64,000 bases of DNA from an uncultured Neglectibacter sp. (GTDB taxonomy: Bacteria > Bacillota > Clostridia > Oscillospirales > Acutalibacteraceae). Under the pieces are notes generated by a model. The model was given only the letters and a program-made list of their open reading frames with translations, did not search any database and was not told where the DNA came from. This document shows positions 41,668 through 48,930 of this stretch, one piece after another; the first letter of the stretch is position 1; each line of letters opens with the position of its first letter. The DNA is taken from contig CAMNSA010000002.1 of the NCBI GenBank assembly GCA_946554335.1, positions 62,001 through 126,000 on the forward strand, given 5' to 3'. Both the position numbers and the translations under genes were made by a program.

Positions 41668-41696
41668 TTTACTTTTTTCACGGATTTCGGTATAAT
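41668..41696 (+). promoter_or_regulatory. Promoter of prfB
   Basis: TTTACT at 41668-41673 and a perfect TATAAT at 41691-41696 with a 17-base spacer, about 75 bases before the prfB start. Confidence 0.75.
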
Positions 41697-41772
41697 ATGA
41701 GCCGGATCACAAGCGGCTTTCAAAGTGAATGTCAGGTCAATCGGAAATCATGGTGATGAGAGGATCAATTCT

Positions 41773-42900
41773 ATGCTGCAATTTGAAGAGCTGAAGCACG
41801 AACTGGAGGAAAAGGAGAGGGCCCTGGAGGAGTTGAAAAACGCTCTGGGTCTTGAAAAGCTTCGGGAAGAGGTGGATATGCTGGAGCATAAAGCCGCCGA
41901 GCCCGGATTTTGGGACAATATGGAGACGGCCCAGAAGGTCACTCAGCGCATGGCGGCCCTCAAGGGGAAGGAAGAGACCTACCGGAAGCTGTCCGCCCGG
42001 GCGGAGGACGCCCTGGCCCTCATCGAAATGGGGGACGAGGCTGAGGACCTTTCCCTGATCCCGGAGGTGCAGGAGGAGCTTGCCGCCATCCAAAGCGAGA
42101 TCGAGACCATGCGGCTCACCACGCTGCTCACTGGGGAATACGATTCCAAAAACGCTATTTTGACCTTCCATGCCGGGTCCGGCGGCACAGAGGCCCAGGA
42201 CTGGGCGGAAATGCTGTTTCGTATGTACAACCGCTGGGGCGAGCGCCACGGCTTCAAGGTCTCTACCTTAGACTATCTGGATGGGGATGAGGCCGGCTTA
42301 AAAAGCGCCTCTATTCTGGTGGAGGGAGAAAACGCCTACGGCTTTCTCAAAAGCGAGGCGGGAGTTCACAGGCTGGTGCGGGTCTCTCCCTTTGACGCTG
42401 CCGGGCGCAGGCACACCTCCTTTTCCTCTTTGGAGGTCATGCCGGAGATCGACGAGGACAATTCCGTGGAGATCAATCCGGACGACATCAAGATGGAGGT
42501 CTATCGGGCCAGCGGCGCGGGCGGACAGAAGGTCAATAAGACCTCCTCTGCCGTGCGGCTGATCCATATCCCCACCGGGATTGTGGTGTCCTGCCAGGTG
42601 GAGCGCAGCCAGTACCAGAACCGTGACGTGGCCATGAAGATGCTAATCTCTAAGCTGGTGGAGATTAAGGAGCGGGAAAATCTAGAAAAGATCAGCGATA
42701 TCAAGGGCGAACAGAAGGAGATCACCTGGGGCAGCCAGATCCGCTCCTATGTGTTCATGCCCTATACCATGGTGAAGGACCACCGCACCGGCTTTGAGAC
42801 CGGTAATGTGAACGCTGTAATGGACGGCGACCTGGATGGCTTTATCAACGCCTATCTCACCGCTATGAGCAAGGGCACGCTGGGGGAGAATATCGAATAA
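41773..42900 (+). CDS. prfB: Peptide chain release factor 2
   Basis: This 375-residue RF2 recognises UGA and UAA stop codons. The GGQ loop is GAGGQKVNKTSSAVRL at about residues 249-264, and the stop-recognition region is around residues 190-200. The N-terminal helix reads LEELKNALGLEKLREEV. Most bacterial prfB genes have an in-frame UGA and a programmed +1 shift near codon 25; here the frame is open throughout, so recoding is absent. ATG 41773 (MLQFEELKH) follows GAGAGGA; an upstream in-frame ATG at 41725 lacks a binding site. Confidence 0.95.
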   Translation: MLQFEELKHELEEKERALEELKNALGLEKLREEVDMLEHKAAEPGFWDNMETAQKVTQRMAALKGKEETYRKLSARAEDALALIEMGDEAEDLSLIPEVQEELAAIQSEIETMRLTTLLTGEYDSKNAILTFHAGSGGTEAQDWAEMLFRMYNRWGERHGFKVSTLDYLDGDEAGLKSASILVEGENAYGFLKSEAGVHRLVRVSPFDAAGRRHTSFSSLEVMPEIDEDNSVEINPDDIKMEVYRASGAGGQKVNKTSSAVRLIHIPTGIVVSCQVERSQYQNRDVAMKMLISKLVEIKERENLEKISDIKGEQKEITWGSQIRSYVFMPYTMVKDHRTGFETGNVNAVMDGDLDGFINAYLTAMSKGTLGENIE

Positions 42901-42927
42901 AGGCCCCAAAAACAGGGAGGAGGACCT

Positions 42928-43428
42928 ATGGAGTTTGAAATGGTTCCCGTAAAGGAAGAGGAAAAAGAGGTCCTGCGGAACCTTTTGGAAAAATACAATT
43001 ATGAGTTTACCCAGTATGAGGGGGGCGATGTGAATTCCCTCGGGCTTTATGGCTACAAATATCTGGATCATTACTGGACAGAGGACGGTCGCTGGGCATT
43101 TTTCCTGAAGGCAGATGGAAAGCTTGCGGGCTTTACAATGGTCAACGATCACGCCGAAGTGGGAAAGACGGATTACGCGATGTCAGAGTTTTTTGTCATG
43201 TTCCGATACCGCCGGTGCGGGCTGGGAAAATGGGCCGCCTTTCAACTGTTTGACAGGTTCAAGGGCTCCTGGCAGCTAAAGCGCCATCCCAAAAACTTTC
43301 CCGCAGTGGCCTTCTGGGACAGGGTGGTTTCAGAGTATACCTCGGGAAACTTCCGGATGGAAAGCATAGGCGGGGAGGCCGCCTATCCTGACGGTGCGCC
43401 GGCGGATGTGTTTTTCTTCGAGACCTGA
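42928..43428 (+). CDS. GNAT acetyltransferase
   Basis: This 166-residue protein has an N-terminal MEFEMVPVKEEEKEVLRNLL start and the acetyl-CoA motif EFFVMFRYRRCGLGKWAAFQ. The closing AVAFWDRVVSEYT is typical of predicted GNATs. GGAGGAGG precedes the ATG. It is 27 bases after prfB and may share its transcript. The substrate is unknown. Confidence 0.82.
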   Translation: MEFEMVPVKEEEKEVLRNLLEKYNYEFTQYEGGDVNSLGLYGYKYLDHYWTEDGRWAFFLKADGKLAGFTMVNDHAEVGKTDYAMSEFFVMFRYRRCGLGKWAAFQLFDRFKGSWQLKRHPKNFPAVAFWDRVVSEYTSGNFRMESIGGEAAYPDGAPADVFFFET

Positions 43429-43482
43429 TTTCCTTACGACAGGCGCCGCCCGCCGGGGTTCTGCCATGTTTAGTCGAAAAGT

Positions 43483-43535
43483 GGTTTCCGGTAGAATTTC
43501 AGGAGGCAAAATACCGGAAACCTCTTTCTTTCTTT
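43483..43535 (+). terminator. Intrinsic terminator with 18-nt loop
   Basis: An 11-bp stem (GGTTTCCGGTA/TACCGGAAACC) is followed by TCTTTCTTTC. Confidence 0.75.
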
Positions 43536-43677
43536 TCCTTTTTATGTTAAGATGAGTCTGGGTCAAAATCTAAACTAATTTTATTCTATTGGCCCGTTGC
43601 CGCTGGCCGCCGGGGACATTTCCCCCTTTGCGGCGAACAGCCCCGCTTCCGGCAAGGTTCCGGAGGCGTAGATCGCT

Positions 43678-43703
43678 GAATCACGGGCAGCTCCCGTGGT
43701 AGA
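43678..43703 (+). promoter_or_regulatory. Hairpin before the aminotransferase start
   Basis: CACGGG and CCCGTG pair around a 5-nt loop, ending just before GAAAGGATGG, the ribosome binding site of the gene at 43718. It could modulate translation. The rest of 43536-43677 is GC-rich without a gene. Confidence 0.35.
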
Positions 43704-43717
43704 AAGGATGGTAAGAA

Positions 43718-44989
43718 ATGAGTGCAAAACAGAACACAAGGCCCTTCGAGGAGTATGAATCAGAGGTCCGCTCCTACTGCCGTAACTTCCCCACGGTGTT
43801 CACCACCGCAAAGGGCTCCTTCCTCTATGACGAGGATGGGAAAAAGTATCTCGACTTCTTCTGCGGTGCGGGAGGGCTCAATTACGGCCACAATAACGAC
43901 TATATCAAGGAAAAGCTCCTTGCGTATCTGCAAAGCGACGGCGTGATGCACGCTCTTGATATGTACACCGCGCCGAAGAGAGAGTTTCTGGAGTTTTATG
44001 AGGAGAAGATCCTGAAGCCCAGAGGCTTAAACTACAAGATCCAGTTCCCCGGCCCCACCGGCACCAACGCGGTGGAGGCAGCTCTGAAGCTTGCCAGAAA
44101 AGTGAAAAAGCGGCAGAATGTGTTTGCCATGATGGGCGGGTTCCACGGTATGACCCTGGGCTCTATTGCCCTGACTACCGACGCCGCGTCCCGGGCGGGA
44201 GCTGGCGTGGCGCTGCAAAATGTTACCCATATCCCCGCCCCCTATATGTTCCCGGAGCTTAACACCCTCAAGTATATGGAAACGCTGCTCACGGACGACC
44301 ATTCCGGCGTGGATAAGCCCGCCGCCATTATTCTGGAGACGGTCCAGGCGGACGGCGGGATCAACCCCTTTGATGCGGAGTGGCTCAAGGGCGTTCGGGC
44401 CCTGTGCGACAAGCACGATATTCTGATGATCGTGGACGATATTCAGGTAGGCTGCGCCAGAACGGGATGGTTCTTCTCCTTTGAGCGCGCGGGGATCGTT
44501 CCGGATATCGTCACCCAGTCCAAGTCCATCGGCGGGTACGGAATGCCCTTTGCTTTAGTGCTGATCAAGCCGGAGTTGGATATCTGGGAGCCCGGCGAGC
44601 ACAACGGCACCTTCCGCGGCTACCAGCTTTCCATGGTGGCGGCCAAGGCAGGTCTGGAGGTCATGCTTAATGAGCATGTGGAAGAAAAGGTGCGCAGGCA
44701 GGAGAAGCTCATCGCGAAAGAGATGGAAGAGATCAGGGCGCTAGCCCCGGAAAAGATCAAGACACGGGGCATGGGCTTTGTGTGGGGAGTGGACTTCTGG
44801 CGCTATGACACTCAGGGGGCCATGTCGAAGAAAGTACAGAATCTGGCCTTTGCAAATGGCCTGATCGTGGAGCGCGTGGGCAGAGGCAATACCGTCATCA
44901 AAGTGATGCCGGATCTGCTCATCAGCGACGAGGATCTTCTCCATGGGCTTACCCTCTTAAAGGATGCCGTCAAAGAGGCGATTTCCTGA
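43718..44989 (+). CDS. Diaminobutyrate-2-oxoglutarate aminotransferase (EctB-like)
   Basis: This 423-residue class III PLP aminotransferase has the family features: GSFLYDEDGKKYLDFFCGAG, MGGFHGMTLGS, IVDDIQVGCARTG (PLP-binding Asp, about residue 239) and the catalytic Lys in TQSKSIGGYGMPFA at about 268. It resembles EctB/DoeD and 2,4-diaminobutyrate aminotransferases. EctA and EctC, which complete ectoine synthesis, are not nearby, so a role in diaminobutyrate or siderophore-type metabolism is as likely. The promoter and leader precede it; a tRNA follows. Confidence 0.85.
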   Translation: MSAKQNTRPFEEYESEVRSYCRNFPTVFTTAKGSFLYDEDGKKYLDFFCGAGGLNYGHNNDYIKEKLLAYLQSDGVMHALDMYTAPKREFLEFYEEKILKPRGLNYKIQFPGPTGTNAVEAALKLARKVKKRQNVFAMMGGFHGMTLGSIALTTDAASRAGAGVALQNVTHIPAPYMFPELNTLKYMETLLTDDHSGVDKPAAIILETVQADGGINPFDAEWLKGVRALCDKHDILMIVDDIQVGCARTGWFFSFERAGIVPDIVTQSKSIGGYGMPFALVLIKPELDIWEPGEHNGTFRGYQLSMVAAKAGLEVMLNEHVEEKVRRQEKLIAKEMEEIRALAPEKIKTRGMGFVWGVDFWRYDTQGAMSKKVQNLAFANGLIVERVGRGNTVIKVMPDLLISDEDLLHGLTLLKDAVKEAIS

Positions 44990-44997
44990 ATTAACAG

Positions 44998-45027
44998 TTG
45001 ACTTTTCACTGCGTTATGCTTTATAAT
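44998..45027 (+). promoter_or_regulatory. tRNA promoter
   Basis: TTGACT at 44998-45003 and TATAAT at 45022-45027 with an 18-base spacer, 18 bases before the tRNA. Confidence 0.85.
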
Positions 45028-45045
45028 GTACCCGTTACGCCACTT

Positions 45046-45132
45046 GCCGGTGTGATGGAATTGGCAGACGTAGTGGACTCAAAATCCACCGGTAGCGATA
45101 CCGTGCCGGTTCGAGTCCGGCCACCGGCACCA
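45046..45132 (+). tRNA. tRNA-Leu (anticodon CAA)
   Basis: An 87-nt type II tRNA. The acceptor GCCGGTG pairs with CACCGGC before A and an encoded CCA. The anticodon loop CTCAAAA with stem TGGA/TCCA gives CAA. A long variable arm (CGGTAGCGATACCG) and T loop GGTTCGAGTCC follow. It has its own promoter and terminator. Confidence 0.95.
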
Positions 45133-45134
45133 AA

Positions 45135-45167
45135 CACAAAAGCCGCCCGTTTAGGGCGGCTTTTGTG
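45135..45167 (+). terminator. tRNA terminator
   Basis: A 14-bp stem (CACAAAAGCCGCCC/GGGCGGCTTTTGTG) with a 5-nt loop starts 3 bases after the tRNA CCA. Confidence 0.85.
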
Positions 45168-45179
45168 TTCCAAAACGAA

Positions 45180-45314
45180 GCCGGACTCGAACCGAGTTTA
45201 AATCGAAGAAGTTTCCGCAGGAAACTTCAGAGTGACTTTTTGCTTGCAAAAGTCACTTGGCCACACGGCACCAGGATAAGTTGACAGGCCGCCAAGGGGT
45301 TGGTCTGTCAACTT
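45180..45314. repeat. Hairpin cluster with inverted tRNA T-arm copy
   Basis: GCCGGACTCGAACCG at 45180-45194 is a perfect inverted copy of the tRNA T arm at 45107-45121. It is followed by three perfect hairpins: GAAGTTTCC/GGAAACTTC (45208-45228), AGTGACTTTT/AAAAGTCACT (45231-45257) and AAGTTGACAG/CTGTCAACTT (45278-45314). No gene is seen in 45168-45387. Confidence 0.65.
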
Positions 45315-45387
45315 TTAGCATACAACTTTCTGTTTTTCATTCTTCACTATTCTGTCGGGACAATATTCGTGGGAAAAGAAAGCCGTT

Positions 45388-45759
45388 TTAGGGGAGCAGA
45401 TAGGAAATCCCCAAAGCGAGAAAGAGCATCAGGGCGGCCAGCAGCAGGGAGATGGTGGCAGGGCGCAGCTCCAGAACCCGGTTTTGAAGGGCGTCTGAGG
45501 GTCTGCGGCGGTTGGTGTCCTCCATGGCGGCGTTGGCGATAAAATGAGTTTGGGCCACCGCGCCCTTTCCGCCGGGCGGGTTGAGGACCGGGTCTCCCTT
45601 TTGAGAAGAGAACAGGCCGAGGATCAAAAGCCCCAGGCCGATGTAGAAGGAAAGGTCTACAAAGGGCAGCTTTTCCGGATCGGAAAAAAAGACGGCGCAA
45701 AGGATCCCGGCGGCGCCCAGCAGGAGGCCGGTGAAAACAGCAATCAGCTTTTTGCTCAT
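45388..45759 (-). CDS. Unknown two-helix membrane protein
   Basis: This 123-residue protein has helices at the start (LIAVFTGLLLGAAGILCAVF, FYIGLGLLILGLFS) and end (ISLLLAALMLFLALGISYLL), with a charged middle. I do not recognise the family. AAGGAG precedes the ATG. It is 28 bases after the XRE gene on the same strand, suggesting joint control. Confidence 0.7.
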   Translation of the reverse strand: MSKKLIAVFTGLLLGAAGILCAVFFSDPEKLPFVDLSFYIGLGLLILGLFSSQKGDPVLNPPGGKGAVAQTHFIANAAMEDTNRRRPSDALQNRVLELRPATISLLLAALMLFLALGISYLLP

Positions 45760-45787
45760 AAAAAGGCTCCTTCCTCTTTTTGCAGCT

Positions 45788-46294
45788 TTAATCCTTTCTC
45801 AGATATTCCCGAAGCAGGATACAGCAGCCCGAGAGAAACAGAAGACAGCCAGCCCCCAGCATAACGCCTCGAAAGCTTTGAAGCGCCGTGCCGAAACGGC
45901 CCAGATCGGTCCACCATTCTGTCAGGGTTTGGGCATAGGACTGGGCAAGAAACAAGGCGGCCACAGCAGTGATCAGCCCCAGGAAAACACAGGCGGCACC
46001 AAAAGCAATGCGAAATTTCCGTTTCCGTTCCACTGCCGGGTCAAGTCCCGCAGCGGGAAGAGAGTCGCTTTCTTTTTGAGGCTCCTCCTGAAGGATGGCA
46101 TCTTCCAGCAGAAGGTGATCTGTTGTGACAGAGAAGAGACGGGCAAGTTCCACCACCTTTTCCAAATCCGGTTGGGCGCTTCCCGTTTCCCACCGGGAAA
46201 CGGCCTGGCGGGAGATCCCCAGCCGGGCGGCCAGCTCTTCCTGGGAAAGCCCCGCTTTTTTTCGCAGCAGAGCGATCTTTTCTCCCAGCTTCAT
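45788..46294 (-). CDS. XRE regulator with membrane anchor
   Basis: This 168-residue protein has an HTH_3 domain at residues 4-58 (LSQEELAARLGISRQAVSRW). A linker and two membrane helices follow (FGAACVFLGLITAVAALFLA and FRGVMLGAGCLLFLSGCCIL). The pattern of HTH plus C-terminal helices is common in Clostridia. ATG 46294 has GGAGGGG upstream; the ATG at 46300 is too close to it. It may sense membrane state and control the next gene. Confidence 0.82.
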   Translation of the reverse strand: MKLGEKIALLRKKAGLSQEELAARLGISRQAVSRWETGSAQPDLEKVVELARLFSVTTDHLLLEDAILQEEPQKESDSLPAAGLDPAVERKRKFRIAFGAACVFLGLITAVAALFLAQSYAQTLTEWWTDLGRFGTALQSFRGVMLGAGCLLFLSGCCILLREYLRKD

Positions 46295-46385
46295 GAACAT
46301 CCCCTCCTTTGCCAGTCTATTTTATCCTCAAAGGATCGAGAAATCTACCATATGGGCTTTGCAATCCGGCAACCTCCGGTTGCGT

Positions 46386-47294
46386 TTAGGCAGTGATCAA
46401 TTTTTCTCCGTCAAAAATCAACACGCCGATCCCTTCTCCCGCGCTGCCGCCGGAAAGAAAATGCCTCTTAAAGGCTTTTTGCAGAGAGGTGTTTTCCGGC
46501 AGTTCAGCGAAGGGCTTTTCACAGTCGGCTCCAAAAACTCTCCAGCCATCGTCGAATTTCTCTTCTTTGGTTTCCCGGACGATGGAGAAATCCTTTTGAA
46601 AGCTGAGAATATTGGAGTTTTTCGGCAGCAGGGGCCGGTAGCCCGGATATAAGAGCCAGGAGTGGCAGATACACACCAAGGGGCCGCCCTGCAGCTCCTC
46701 CCGGAAAAAGTCGTAGGCTTTCCGGTAGGAAATAAGCCGTGCTTCCCGGTGGAAGGGCTCCCCGCTGGAGGGAATATGGATGCTTTTCACAGGGTCGCCC
46801 TTTTTGACACAGACGCCTCCCGCCTCAAAGGGCATGTCCAGGGGGAAACGGGTATTTTCAAATTCCAGGCGGCCCAGCTTTACAATGTCACAGGAATAGA
46901 AGATCGGATACCAAAAGGCCACAAAGGTTCCCCATACCTGATGGATCTCCTGACATTCCAAAGCCTTGAAGCGCAGATCTGAAAAGGTTTCCCAGAAGAT
47001 CTCCTCGGAAATTCCCTGGGCCAGATAATCTTTTCTGGCGGTCTGGGCGGCTTCCAGGAAAAACAGGAGCCAGACCGTATAGGGGGAAAGGGCGGAACGC
47101 CCGGCGATCTCCTCGATCAGGGGCGTGGTAAGAGGAATGGAGAATTCATGCTCGTAAAAGAATTCCACCGCGCCGGATAAGGCAGCTTCTGCCCCTGCCG
47201 CGGCGATGGCCTGTGCGCTGTGAAGAAGAAATCCCTTACACGGGGCGGGCAAATCGATTTTTTCCATACTCAGTTCTAAAAAAGCCTTGTCCAT
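46386..47294 (-). CDS. NAT_N/GNAT_C acyltransferase-domain protein
   Basis: This 302-residue protein matches the two-part architecture of NAT_N (helical, residues 1-150: SALSPYTVWLLFFLEAAQTA) and GNAT_C (KKGDPVKSIHIPSSGEPFHR, VCICHSWLLYPGYRPLLPKN SNILSF pattern). Members are predicted acyltransferases of unknown substrate. It starts 11 bases after the dtd stop with AAGGAG, so it is co-transcribed with dtd. Confidence 0.75.
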   Translation of the reverse strand: MDKAFLELSMEKIDLPAPCKGFLLHSAQAIAAAGAEAALSGAVEFFYEHEFSIPLTTPLIEEIAGRSALSPYTVWLLFFLEAAQTARKDYLAQGISEEIFWETFSDLRFKALECQEIHQVWGTFVAFWYPIFYSCDIVKLGRLEFENTRFPLDMPFEAGGVCVKKGDPVKSIHIPSSGEPFHREARLISYRKAYDFFREELQGGPLVCICHSWLLYPGYRPLLPKNSNILSFQKDFSIVRETKEEKFDDGWRVFGADCEKPFAELPENTSLQKAFKRHFLSGGSAGEGIGVLIFDGEKLITA

Positions 47295-47305
47295 CAGTTT
47301 CTCCT

Positions 47306-47761
47306 TTATTTTCCGATTTTTTCCGTGTCAATGAGAATGGTGACCGGCCCATCGTTCGCGACGGTCACATCCATGTGCGCGCCGAATTCTCCGGTTTCCA
47401 CCAGGTTTAATTTTCGCTCTTTTACCTTTGTGACAAAATACCGGTAAAGGGTCTCTGCCTCTTTGGGGGCGGCTGCCAGGTCGAAGGAGGGCCTGCGGCC
47501 CTTTTTGCAGTCGGTGCCCAGAGTGAAATTGGAAATCACCAGAACCTCTCCCTCAATATCCTCCAGAGAGAGGTTCATCTTGTCGTTTTCATCAGGAAAG
47601 ATCCTCAGCCCGCTGATCTTTTCGCTGAGAAAATCTGCCTGCTTCTGTGTATCTCCCTGCATGACGCCCAGAAATACCACCAGCCCCCGTCCGGTTTTCC
47701 GGGTCTCCTTGTGGTCGATCACCACTTCGGCACGGTGTACCCGCTGGATCACAGCGCGCAT
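47306..47761 (-). CDS. dtd: D-aminoacyl-tRNA deacylase
   Basis: This 151-residue enzyme removes D-amino acids from mischarged tRNA. It starts MRAVIQRVHRAEV. The catalytic SNFTLGTDCKKGRRPSF block is the Ser-Gln/Thr motif variant (SNFTL instead of SQFTL). It has the cross-subunit Gly-Pro motif NDGPVTI. ATG 47761 follows GGAGG. It is followed by the NAT_N/GNAT_C gene. Confidence 0.95.
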   Translation of the reverse strand: MRAVIQRVHRAEVVIDHKETRKTGRGLVVFLGVMQGDTQKQADFLSEKISGLRIFPDENDKMNLSLEDIEGEVLVISNFTLGTDCKKGRRPSFDLAAAPKEAETLYRYFVTKVKERKLNLVETGEFGAHMDVTVANDGPVTILIDTEKIGK

Positions 47762-47864
47762 GGAGCATCCCTCCTTTTTAGGTGTCTTTTGAGGCGATTC
47801 TAACATAAAAAGGGAAAAAGGTAAAGTTCTCAAAAGAGAAAGCTTTGGAGCATCAGGTTTTTTC

Positions 47865-47893
47865 TTGTGCCGCGATGGGAAAGATGCTATACT
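47865..47893 (+). promoter_or_regulatory. Sigma-A promoter
   Basis: TTGTGC at 47865-47870 and TATACT at 47888-47893, 17-base spacer, about 95 bases before the epimerase gene at 47988. Confidence 0.7.
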
Positions 47894-47987
47894 GGACAGC
47901 AGATATTGAGTTTTAGATGCCGGAAGGTTTTCCTGGCGGACATTAACAGCGACATCTTAAAAACAAATAGGAAGGGCAGGAGTAAAA

Positions 47988-48872
47988 ATGATCTACACCA
48001 TTGAAAATTCTCAGTTTACAGCTGGGATCGACAGCCTGGGTGCGCAGCTCGTTTCCCTCAAAGGGAAAAACGGGACAGAATATCTTTGGACGGGGGACCC
48101 AAAATACTGGAAGGGGCAGGCTCCTGTTTTGTTCCCCATTGTGGGAGCTTTGCGGAATGGAAAAACCCAGATCGACGGAAACTGGTATGAAATGGGACAG
48201 CATGGATTTGCCCGCCATCGGGAGTTTTCTTTTGTCTCTCAGGAGGAGAGCGCTATTTCTCTGAGGCTTTCCTCAGATTTTGAAACGAGACAATGTTATC
48301 CCTTTGAATTTTCCCTGACCGTCACCTATTCCCTGACGCCAGAGGGGATCAAAACAGAGTTTCTGGTGGAAAATTCCGGAGACAAGGTGATGCCCTTCTC
48401 CATCGGCGGCCATCCCGGATTCTTGATCCCGGCAGGGGAGGACGCTGCCTTTGAGGATTACACCATCTGCTTTGAGAAGCCGGAAACCCAGCGCTGCCCG
48501 CTGATCGACCCCTCCTGCGCGCTGATCGATGATGAAAATACCGGTTTTACTCTGGATGGGGAGCAAGAGATCCCTTTGCGTCACGACCTGTTTTATACGG
48601 ACGCCTTGGTGTTTGAAAATCTCAATTCCAAAAAGGTGCAAGTAGTGAACAAGGCGACGGGAAAGGGCGTGGAGATGAGCTTTGAGGGATTCCCGCTTTT
48701 CGGGATCTGGTCCGCGAAGAACGACGGCCCCTATGTGTGCCTGGAGCCCTGGACCGGCTGCGCGACCCTAAAGCGGGAGGACGACAATTTCGTAAACAAA
48801 AAGAACACCACTTTCCTGCCGCCGAAAGCGGCAGCCCATTATCAATTCTCCGTCCGCATTCTGGGAATTTAA
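47988..48872 (+). CDS. Aldose 1-epimerase-family protein
   Basis: This 294-residue beta-sandwich protein has FPIVGALRNGKTQIDGNWYEM and MGQHGFARHREF, with a likely catalytic His. SIGGHPGFLIP and a terminal acidic ligand region (LEPWTGCATL) complete the family pattern. The family (YihR/YeaD/LacX-like) interconverts sugar anomers or acts on phosphosugars. GCAGGAG precedes the ATG. The substrate is unknown. Confidence 0.87.
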   Translation: MIYTIENSQFTAGIDSLGAQLVSLKGKNGTEYLWTGDPKYWKGQAPVLFPIVGALRNGKTQIDGNWYEMGQHGFARHREFSFVSQEESAISLRLSSDFETRQCYPFEFSLTVTYSLTPEGIKTEFLVENSGDKVMPFSIGGHPGFLIPAGEDAAFEDYTICFEKPETQRCPLIDPSCALIDDENTGFTLDGEQEIPLRHDLFYTDALVFENLNSKKVQVVNKATGKGVEMSFEGFPLFGIWSAKNDGPYVCLEPWTGCATLKREDDNFVNKKNTTFLPPKAAAHYQFSVRILGI

Positions 48873-48875
48873 AAA

Positions 48876-48917
48876 GACAAAGAGGGAGGCGCTTTCAAAA
48901 GCGCCTCCCTCTTTGTC
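48876..48917. terminator. Strong bidirectional terminator
   Basis: A 20-bp perfect stem (left GACAAAGAGGGAGGCGCTTT) with a very short loop and T/A-rich flanks lies between the converging genes at 48872 and 48931. Confidence 0.88.
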
Positions 48918-48930
48918 CCTTTTAAAAAAC

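Noticed and set aside
41773-41900. RF2 programmed frameshift
   Set aside because: The N-terminal region was read for an in-frame UGA with the CTT-TGA pattern; none is present in frame.
43536-43717. Known riboswitch before the aminotransferase
   Set aside because: Glycine, lysine and T-box cores were looked for and not found; only a short hairpin is visible.
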